NCBI GenBank assembly: GCA_003233615.1
Contig: QIMB01000353.1
Location: 1-6,462 of the forward strand
From: Nitrospirota bacterium
GTDB lineage: Bacteria > Nitrospirota > Nitrospiria > Nitrospirales > UBA8639
DNA: 6,462 nucleotides
Direction of reading: 5' to 3'
The notes beneath the pieces are model-generated. The model saw nothing but the letters and a program-made list of their open reading frames with translations, ran no database searches and was not told the origin of the DNA. Position numbers and translations under genes: made by a program. This document shows positions 1 through 3,933 of this stretch, in pieces (position 1 is the stretch's first letter; the number at the start of each line of letters is the position of its first letter).

Positions 1-439
1 CCTTTTCATTAATCGCCAGCGCACGTTGGTACAACGGCTCAGCTTGGGCGTACTGCCCTTGGGTGTCATAGAGCGCGGCCAGGTTATTCAGGCTCGTAGC
101 CACATCAGGGTGGTCCGATCCCAGTGTCTTCTCATTAATCGCTAGCGCACGTTGGTACAACGGCTCAGCCAGCGCATACCGCCCTTGGGTCTGGTAGAGC
201 AAGGCCAGGTTGTTCAGGCTGATAGCCACAGTGTGGTGATTGGGATTGGTGTTTTGCTCGGTGACTTCGAGGGCCTTTTTGGCCACTACGACAGCACGGT
301 CATATTGGCCTGCCTGATACAGATCCATGACCTCCTGATTAAACACGTCCCATTCAATGCCTGGGCCCTGGGCAAGCACAGCCGGTGTCCCCAGCAACAC
401 GAGCACGAACGCCGTGGTCATTGTCAGGATGTCTTTCAT
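1..439 (-). CDS. Exported tetratricopeptide (TPR, kinesin light chain-like) repeat protein, N-terminal part
   Basis: This is the first 146 codons of a gene that runs off the left edge. The ATG at 439 is chosen because a strong ribosome binding site (GAGAGGAGG) lies about 9 bases upstream. Residues 1-23 form a signal peptide: a short Lys/Asp n-region, a hydrophobic core AFVLVLLG and an Ala-Val-Leu-Ala cleavage motif, so the product should be exported. From about residue 31 the protein is helical TPR. The first unit is divergent; the next two, at about 69-110 and 111-146, are 42 residues long with the kinesin-light-chain pattern SLNNLA-LY-TQG-Y--AEPLYQRALAI. Such repeats bind other proteins, and the partner cannot be told from the sequence. 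No catalytic domain is visible in the part present. The gene diverges from the toxin-antitoxin pair to its right and probably marks the left edge of the accessory region. Confidence 0.9.
   Translation of the reverse strand, partial: MKDILTMTTAFVLVLLGTPAVLAQGPGIEWDVFNQEVMDLYQAGQYDRAVVVAKKALEVTEQNTNPNHHTVAISLNNLALLYQTQGRYALAEPLYQRALAINEKTLGSDHPDVATSLNNLAALYDTQGQYAQAEPLYQRALAINEK
7..258 (-). repeat. 126-bp tandem repeat units encoding 42-aa TPRs
   Basis: Two successive copies of a 126-bp unit begin at about 7 and 133 and encode adjacent TPR units. Bases 7-43 and 133-169 differ at a single position, so the repetition is visible in the DNA and not only in the protein. This suggests recent duplication or gene conversion of the unit. 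The array probably continues beyond the left edge. Confidence 0.8.
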
Positions 440-508
440 GGGGTCTTGCCTCCTCTCTTGCGGCGAACTAGAAAGAGCCTGCCCAAACTCCATGGTATTG
501 ATGGCGCA

Positions 509-535
509 TGTAACAGAATAAGGTATTCGGTTACA
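509..535 (+). repeat. TGTAAC palindrome, copy A
   Basis: An imperfect 27-bp palindrome: left arm TGTAACAGAAT, 5-base loop, right arm ATTCGGTTACA, with one mismatch between the arms, followed by ATTTTG. The same design recurs at 1267, 2378 and 2497. This copy lies between the TPR gene start and the toxin-antitoxin pair. It could be a small mobile or REP-like palindrome, a bidirectional terminator or a protein binding site; the sequence alone does not decide. Confidence 0.7.
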
Positions 536-625
536 TTTTGTCTGTCTTAGTGACCGATAAACACCATGGACGAGTTAATCGCTCTTTGACAAAGAATTAC
601 AAGAGGTAGGGAAATAGCGTAAACT

Positions 626-637
626 GATAATTATAAG
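626..637 (+). promoter_or_regulatory. Possible -10 region / operator upstream of the toxin-antitoxin pair
   Basis: An AT-rich stretch about 30 bases before the antitoxin start contains GATAAT and the perfect 8-bp palindrome ATAATTAT (627-634). Phd-type antitoxins usually repress their own operon through short palindromes overlapping the promoter, so this is a plausible place for such a site. No convincing -35 box sits at the right distance (a TTGACA at 586 is too far upstream), so confidence is low. Confidence 0.25.
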
Positions 638-663
638 TAAATTGTCTGTTGAAAGGAGCTGCC

Positions 664-957
664 GTGTTTACAATTGATTCCATTCGGCCTGTTTCCGATT
701 TTAGCCGTAAGCCTGCTGAGCATATTAAACGGTTAAAAAAGACGGGCCAGCCTGAAATGTTAACCGTCAATGGCAAAGCCGAAATTGTCATTCAGGATGC
801 AAAATCATACGAAGAAATGGTCAGTTTATTACACGCGCTCAAACAAATAGCCCAATCCAAAAAAGAACATGATACAGGTAAAGGCATTTCTGCCAATAAA
901 GCTTTCTCTAGACTTAGCAAAAAACTTGCAGCTCAATATCCAAACGCAGGTTTTTAA
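664..957 (+). CDS. Phd/YefM-family type II antitoxin
   Basis: A 97-residue antitoxin. The GTG at 664 is preferred over the upstream in-frame TTG at 649 because an AAGGAG ribosome binding site lies 5 bases before it, and because translation then begins with MFTIDSIRPVSDF, the usual short Phd/YefM start. The N-terminal fold continues with a helix containing HIKRLKKTGQP, then the strand-turn-strand MLTVNGKAEIVIQDAKSYEEM, which is the family hallmark. The C-terminal 40 residues are Lys/Gln rich and would be the toxin-binding tail. The expected role is to neutralise the toxin encoded next on the same strand and, with it, to repress the operon. The reading frame overlaps or abuts the toxin gene, as usual for these pairs. 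Base composition is clearly more AT-rich than glk and rpiA, which fits horizontal acquisition. Confidence 0.85.
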   Translation: MFTIDSIRPVSDFSRKPAEHIKRLKKTGQPEMLTVNGKAEIVIQDAKSYEEMVSLLHALKQIAQSKKEHDTGKGISANKAFSRLSKKLAAQYPNAGF

Positions 958-1246
958 AGTTCATATTTCCCCAACTGTTGAGCATGAAATTGAGCATTAC
1001 GTTCATGAAATCGCCAAGGATCCCATCAACAATGCTCTTAAATGGTATGGGGACATTATGGACAAAATTTCGATGTTGAATAAATCTCCTGCCCGTTGCC
1101 CCTTTGCCGATGAAATGGCCTTTCATGATTATGAAATCAGAAATTTAATCTTCGGCAATTATCGAATTTTATTTCACATCAAGGTCCAAACCGTTCAGGT
1201 TTTGCATGTGAAGCACGGCAAGATGAAACGCCGACCGCTTCAGTAA
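926..1246 (+). CDS. RelE/ParE-family type II toxin
   Basis: The toxin partner of the preceding antitoxin. The conserved domain starts at about base 956 (FKVHISPTVEHEIEHYV) and runs through a two-helix hairpin to the C-terminal strands EIRNLIFGNYRILFHI and VQVLHVKHG, a typical RelE/ParE ending. The family includes ribosome-dependent mRNA endonucleases and gyrase poisons, and the sequence does not say which applies. The start is uncertain. The frame's only upstream ATG is at 869, which would give 125 residues and an 89-base overlap with the antitoxin; TTG at 926 gives 106 residues and a 32-base overlap and is used here. Neither has a good ribosome binding site, and no start codon lies at the domain boundary. 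Translation may depend on coupling to the antitoxin, or on a +1 slip at the antitoxin stop (see findings). Confidence 0.8.
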   Translation: MQLNIQTQVFKVHISPTVEHEIEHYVHEIAKDPINNALKWYGDIMDKISMLNKSPARCPFADEMAFHDYEIRNLIFGNYRILFHIKVQTVQVLHVKHGKMKRRPLQ

Positions 1247-1266
1247 CGGGATTAGGCCATATCCCA

Positions 1267-1293
1267 TGTAACACAATGCCGTAGTCGGTTACA
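1267..1293 (+). repeat. TGTAAC palindrome, copy B
   Basis: The second 27-bp copy: left arm TGTAACACAAT, 5-base loop, right arm AGTCGGTTACA, followed by ATTTTTGG. It begins 20 bases after the toxin stop codon and ends 5 bases before an attC-like site. With copy A in the same orientation it brackets the toxin-antitoxin pair. The arms are less well matched here than in the other copies. Confidence 0.6.
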
Positions 1294-1298
1294 TTTTT

Positions 1299-1356
1299 GG
1301 CTAACGTTCGATGTCAGGGGCCACTTTTGGGGTCCGGTGCATCGTACGGGTTAGGC
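1299..1356 (-). other. attC-like integron recombination site 1
   Basis: A 58-bp imperfect palindrome with the architecture of an integron attC site. The outer boxes are GGCTAAC (1299-1305) and GTTAGGC (1350-1356), close to the consensus RYYYAAC and GTTRRRY. Inner paired boxes are CGATG (1309-1313) and CATCG (1340-1344). The length is similar to the shortest known attC sites. Strand choice is uncertain; minus is given because it agrees with the neighbouring site and its gene. On that strand the outer boxes read GCCTAAC and GTTAGCC. Confidence 0.6.
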
Positions 1357-1406
1357 GGCATCTTGATTACTCCAAATTGTGTCCGGTTTCGGCCAATAGC
1401 GGTCAT
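1314..1406 (-). CDS. Tiny ORF in a possible 133-bp mini-cassette (30 aa)
   Basis: A 30-codon frame starting at ATG 1406 and stopping at TGA 1314, inside attC-like site 1. An internal ATG at 1361 has GGAG eight bases upstream and would give only MPPNPYDAPDPKSGP. The product resembles no enzyme I recognise. The NPY-x-x-P element recalls short N-terminal motifs of some environmental bacterial proteins, but that is a weak likeness. Many integron cassettes carry very short frames or none, so this may not be a gene. Confidence 0.2.
   Translation of the reverse strand: MTAIGRNRTQFGVIKMPPNPYDAPDPKSGP
1380..1405. repeat. 26-bp TGTCCG palindrome, copy 1
   Basis: TGTCCGGT, a 10-base loop and AGCGGTCA, imperfectly complementary (6 of 8 positions). 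A perfect relative with the same arm and loop lengths is at 2257-2282. It sits between the two attC-like sites, within the possible mini-cassette. Confidence 0.5.
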
Positions 1407-1431
1407 TGAATCTTGGCAAATCCCTCTTGCC

Positions 1432-1512
1432 ATCTAACGGCAGGCGTAACCTGCTGGTTTACCCAGAGCGAAGCGGCGGGTAAACCGGTCAGTGTTGACG
1501 CCCTTGTTAGCC
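1432..1512 (-). other. attC-like integron recombination site 2
   Basis: An 81-bp site with the full folded-attC pattern when read on the minus strand. It opens with GGCTAAC and then GGCGTCAAC, and closes with GTTACGCC and then GTTAGAT, which fits GTTRRRY exactly. The inner boxes pair except for one extra C on one arm, as expected of the extrahelical bases that set strand choice by the integrase. The centre is a perfect 9-bp stem, GGTTTACCC (1456-1464) with GGGTAAACC (1478-1486). It lies 14 bases beyond the stop codon of the minus-strand gene, the normal position of an attC in a gene cassette. Confidence 0.75.
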
Positions 1513-2007
1513 ATACAATGTCCTAATTACTTACTTTTTCCGAATACTTCTTCTAGCTTCTTTTCATCGAAGTATTTCTCTAAACCAGCCATACCAGCTG
1601 AAACCTCAGGGCTTGCGAACAACTCACGGGCAGCAACTTGCCCAAGAATTGTAAACCCTCCTTGAATAGCAGCTTGCCCCTCATATTTCACTGCTTTTTG
1701 AGACTGATCTTTACATGATTCCGTGAGAAGCTTCATGAATAGTTCTGCCGTCGCCTTATTGGCAGCATTGAGCTGCGCCTCTGATACGGAAGCAATTGAA
1801 CTTACAGCGGGGTGAAGCGCGGCAGCAGTAAACATCCATTTAACAAGGCTTACCTTGTCGCTGGCAGTCGTCGATTCTACAAGGCATCTCGACAAGTCAT
1901 CTGTATACAAACCAGCTTGTACAGTAGTGGTTAATGAGAGCATTAGTCCGAGAAGAGATGCCTGCATAGAGATCAATTTCATAGTTTCTCCTTATATCTA
2001 TGGCTAA
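1438..2007 (-). mobile_element. Probable integron gene cassette (about 570 bp)
   Basis: On the minus strand the unit would begin at the TTAGCC at 2007-2002 and end at the G of the attC box at 1438. The cassette start, TTAGCC preceded by the crossover G, is a perfect complement of the first box of its own attC (GGCTAAC, 1506-1512), which is what a circular cassette requires. It contains one gene close to the upstream boundary and one attC downstream. No integrase gene is visible in the window, so the unit is either part of an integrase-less attC cluster or an insertion at a secondary site. Confidence 0.6.
1527..1982 (-). CDS. Small exported protein of unknown function (cassette gene)
   Basis: A 151-residue protein starting at ATG 1982 with AAGGAG five bases upstream. 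Residues 1-23 form a clear signal peptide: MKLIS, a Leu/Met-rich core and cleavage at VQA|GLY. The mature protein of about 128 residues is mostly helical, with two cysteines (33 and 90) that could form a disulfide in the periplasm. A conspicuous stretch is KWMFTAAALHPAVSSIASVS at about 48-67. There are no catalytic motifs and no second membrane segment. I have an impression that similar short secreted proteins occur as hypothetical genes in proteobacterial integrons, but cannot confirm it here. The gene lies 25 bp inside one cassette boundary and 14 bp from the downstream attC, so it is probably the cassette's cargo. Function unknown. Confidence 0.8.
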   Translation of the reverse strand: MKLISMQASLLGLMLSLTTTVQAGLYTDDLSRCLVESTTASDKVSLVKWMFTAAALHPAVSSIASVSEAQLNAANKATAELFMKLLTESCKDQSQKAVKYEGQAAIQGGFTILGQVAARELFASPEVSAGMAGLEKYFDEKKLEEVFGKSK

Positions 2008-2020
2008 CAATGTTTAGATG
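2002..2020 (-). other. Cassette left boundary with an attI-like flank
   Basis: Read on the minus strand, this is CATCTAAACATTGTTAGCC. The GTTAGCC end is the cassette crossover box. The preceding bases do not look like the second half of an attC. They loosely resemble the simple site of a class 1 attI, which ends in CTAAAACAAAGTTAGG. It may be an attI remnant or a secondary insertion site. An integrase gene would be expected on the plus strand to the right but is not present. Confidence 0.3.
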
Positions 2021-2256
2021 GATCCGTGTAAGAGGACGGGTCTTCGAAATTCTGTCCGGATAACACGCATCAAGTCTTCTGAACAATACGCCAGAATCGT
2101 GGCCTTTTCAATTGGTTGCGTCCACGAGTCCAGTTATTTTGGCATCTTATGCGGATCAGGATAATGCCACCTATTTGAATAGACTCACAAAAGAATTAAA
2201 TAAATCCGTCCCCTTTTCTCCTTACTTCTTTGCTTCATAAACTCACATCACCACGA

Positions 2257-2282
2257 TGTCCGCTTTGGGTCGTGAGCGGACA
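2257..2282. repeat. 26-bp TGTCCG palindrome, copy 2
   Basis: A perfect 8-bp inverted repeat, TGTCCGCT and AGCGGACA, separated by 10 bases. It matches the copy at 1380-1405 in arm length, loop length and overall pattern. It lies 21 bases left of the attC-like half site at 2304. Confidence 0.6.
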
Positions 2283-2303
2283 GCCGATCGAAAGCTCTAT
2301 GAC

Positions 2304-2323
2304 GCCTAACGAATTGCATCACC
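2304..2323. other. attC-like half site
   Basis: GCCTAAC followed by GAATT and GCATCACC. GCCTAAC matches the RYYYAAC box exactly; on the other strand it reads GTTAGGC. The complementary half with an L-box pairing to GCATCACC was not found nearby, so this would be a truncated or degenerate attC at best. Confidence 0.3.
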
Positions 2324-2377
2324 GGGCCGTCGCCAAGTGGCTGCACACTGCCTCTATGTCGTCTTAGAATAAGCCCA

Positions 2378-2404
2378 TGTATCAGAATGGGTCATTCTGT
2401 TACA
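2378..2404 (+). repeat. TGTAAC palindrome, copy C
   Basis: A 27-bp copy: left arm TGTATCAGAAT, loop GGGTC, right arm ATTCTGTTACA, one mismatch between the arms, followed by ATTTTG. It shares the preceding CCCA with copy B and the same orientation as A and B. Confidence 0.7.
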
Positions 2405-2496
2405 TTTTGCAGCAACCTTAGGTTGTTAACTGAAATGAAATTCTTTTTAAATCAACGCCTTACAAAACTCCTATGGTGATTGGGCATGGCCAAAAA

Positions 2497-2525
2497 TGTA
2501 ACAGTTCTCTAGGAGAAGTGTTACA
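2497..2525 (-). repeat. TGTAAC palindrome, copy D (inverted, longer arms)
   Basis: A 29-bp copy with 13-base arms differing at one position and a 3-base loop: TGTAACAGTTCTC and GAGAAGTGTTACA on the plus strand. The flanking ATTTTTGGC that follows copy B is found here on the minus strand, so this copy is inverted. It lies 92 bases to the right of copy C. Confidence 0.65.
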
Positions 2526-2758
2526 CTTTCCACATTTTTGTTACTTCAGATCTTTGTGCCACTCGCCACCAAGGCTTCGCTCCATACCTTTACTCTGCCC
2601 GACGCCTGCTGTCCGGCTCATTGACGCTAGAATTGAGGGCACCAGTTCGATCCGTTCACCAGCCAACATTTTTTTCAGGAAACCCCCAAGGTGGATTCCA
2701 AAGACACGGTAAAGCTGCCAATCCAGAACCCTAAATTATGTATGACACGGGATGGCAT

Positions 2759-3220
2759 TTACTCTCTCTTTCTCTTTTTGAGCGATCCACCATTTGTTGC
2801 CATGGACTGCCATGGATTGATCAGGGTTATTCCACATCCTTCAAAATCTTTTGTATTCCGGGTAGCAATTGAGGCTTGCAGATTTTTGGCAATGGCAGCA
2901 ATCATGAGATCGACGGGATCAACGGATAAGCCTGCTTTCTCCCGACCTGTGGCTATTCTTCCATACAAGTATGCAGCCTCTTCATCAAATGGATACATAC
3001 GTCCACTAAACCCTTTTTGAATAAATTCTTTGAAGGATTGCTCCAGCCTGTGACGGCGCTTGCCTTTTGGCAATCGCTCAATCCCACGCAGAATTTCAGC
3101 AATGGCAATGACGGTCAGCGCCAGGTTCTTCGTATCAATCCGCTGGATCCATGCGGCCACGTTTGAATCGGGCTCCTCACGCATCAGTTCGACAATCACA
3201 CTAATATCCAGAATAATCAT
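2759..3220 (-). CDS. FitB/VapC-type PIN-domain toxin
   Basis: A 153-residue PIN-domain protein. ATG 3220 is chosen over upstream in-frame starts because MIILD is the canonical first strand of the family. The four acidic PIN residues are present: Asp5, Glu42 (IAEILRG), Asp104 (VDPVDLMIAA) and Asp125 (TRNTKDF). This matches the spacing of FitB, whose family members are Mg-dependent ribonucleases. Two oddities: the usual Asp-Thr-Asn start of the active site is Asp-Ile-Ser (residues 5-7), and after the normal FitB ending (INPW, residue 137) there are 16 more residues ending in a Lys/Arg-rich tail. The FitA-like antitoxin expected directly upstream is separated by about 220 bp and frameshifted. 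The toxin may therefore be inactive, or restrained by an antitoxin encoded elsewhere. Confidence 0.8.
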   Translation of the reverse strand: MIILDISVIVELMREEPDSNVAAWIQRIDTKNLALTVIAIAEILRGIERLPKGKRRHRLEQSFKEFIQKGFSGRMYPFDEEAAYLYGRIATGREKAGLSVDPVDLMIAAIAKNLQASIATRNTKDFEGCGITLINPWQSMATNGGSLKKRKRE

Positions 3221-3438
3221 GAGGTAAAGTAGCTCAAACCACAATGAGAACCCCGTGTAGGGTTCGCAAAACAATAACTTCCCAGAATTCGTGTCCAGAT
3301 TTATGTCAGATTGGGTCGATTTGAGGGAGTACAACCGGAAGCGTCGCATAGCCGACGTTGAGGATTGTGCGAGTGAAAATCGGACCAAGCTGGCCTAAAG
3401 ATGGGATGCGAAAATGGGAAGTCATTGTTTCGCGAGCC

Positions 3439-3637
3439 CTAAGGTAGCCCAAGATCTACTCCACCGTGCGAACCAAAATAGCCTTGAGCTAACTCCACAA
3501 TGTTGATCTTCTTGTCTGGCTCAAGACCTGATGCCTCTTCAAGAATTTTCCTGACATAGGCTTCCGTTCTTGGCAGCCTGCACACGTAAGCTTTCTTCAG
3601 CCTGGTCCGGTAAATTACGGATGGTAATGCTGGCCAT
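3439..3637 (-). pseudogene. FitA-like (ribbon-helix-helix) antitoxin, frameshifted
   Basis: It starts at ATG 3637 behind a near-ideal ribosome binding site (AAGGAGGTGACTG). The first frame reads MASITIRNLPDQAEESLRVQ and AAKNG, the ribbon-helix-helix beginning of FitA antitoxins, but then hits TGA at 3539 after 32 residues. Another frame resumes the family sequence at once: EAYVRKILEEASG, then a tail ending GGVDLGLP and a stop at 3439. The missing part corresponds to the conserved Gly-Arg-Ser-Met-Glu turn. A deletion of about 11 bases there would explain both the loss and the frame change. The gene would have neutralised the PIN toxin to its left. The spacing of about 220 bp also differs from the overlap or near contact usual in fitAB pairs. 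Confidence 0.75.
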
Positions 3638-3718
3638 CAGTCACCTCCTTCATGTGATTTCATCGCAACCATTGAAATTATTGATGTCAATTCTTGAAAC
3701 TGACCTGATGGGCGGGGA

Positions 3719-3826
3719 GGAGTCAGGAGTAAGTAGTGAGGTGTAAATACTTATGATTGAAAAACAGATATAGCTCCTCTTCCCACTCTATTTCTTCTTG
3801 ACTCCCCACTCCTTACTCCTGACTCC
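3719..3826. repeat. Long inverted repeat (23-bp arms)
   Basis: Arms at 3719-3741 and 3804-3826 are complementary at 21 of 23 positions, with a 62-base AT-rich centre. The arms are made of GGAGT/AAG-like words (GGAGTCAGGAGTAAG on the left). The element fills much of the gap of about 300 bp between the antitoxin remnant and glk and could fold into a stable stem. No T-run follows, so it is not a typical terminator. Confidence 0.7.
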
Positions 3827-3872
3827 TTACTATTTACTGCACTCTCCCTTCCCTTGCCTCGGCGATTTTATC

Positions 3873-3896
3873 TAGGCTATGGTGCCTTTAGGCTAT
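3873..3896 (+). promoter_or_regulatory. TAGGCTAT direct repeats upstream of glk
   Basis: Two exact copies of TAGGCTAT begin 16 bases apart (3873 and 3889), about 40-60 bases before the glk start. Their place just upstream of the gene suggests a promoter element or a regulator site, but no standard -35/-10 pair is clear. Confidence 0.25.
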
Positions 3897-3933
3897 ATGT
3901 AACATTTCATTTTCCTGTTGAATTGAGAAATCT

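Larger units (their letters stand above)
2008..2758. other. Gene-poor stretch with cassette-type palindromes
   Basis: About 750 bp without a convincing gene. It holds an imperfect hairpin near 2025-2070 (CGTGT and GGAC paired with GTCC and ACACG), a TGTCCGCT palindrome at 2257, an attC-like half site at 2304, and two TGTAAC palindromes at 2378 and 2497. The open frames here lack ribosome binding sites and recognisable protein character. It reads like fused remnants of several mobile or cassette insertions. Confidence 0.55.

Noticed and set aside
509..535. Simple Rho-independent terminators
   Set aside because: Stems are AT-rich, T-runs are only four or five bases, copy A lies upstream of genes on both sides, and copies C and D follow no gene. 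Not excluded for copy B, which follows the toxin gene.
152..550. Open frame on the plus strand of 132 codons
   Set aside because: It is antisense to the TPR gene, and its composition mirrors that gene; it has no recognisable protein character or ribosome binding site.
509..2525. CRISPR array made of the TGTAAC repeats
   Set aside because: Only four copies, irregular spacing from 92 to over 1000 bases, one inverted, and whole genes between them.
2473..2712. Open frame on the plus strand of 79 codons
   Set aside because: It begins before and reads straight through the inverted TGTAAC palindrome, lacks a ribosome binding site and is not protein-like. A minus-strand frame of about 64 codons over 2530-2725 was also considered and dropped for lack of a start and of any family likeness.
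3221..3388. N-terminal extension of the PIN toxin (209-residue version)
   Set aside because: The PIN fold begins at MIILD (ATG 3220). The upstream 56 codons match nothing in the family and probably reflect a chance open frame.
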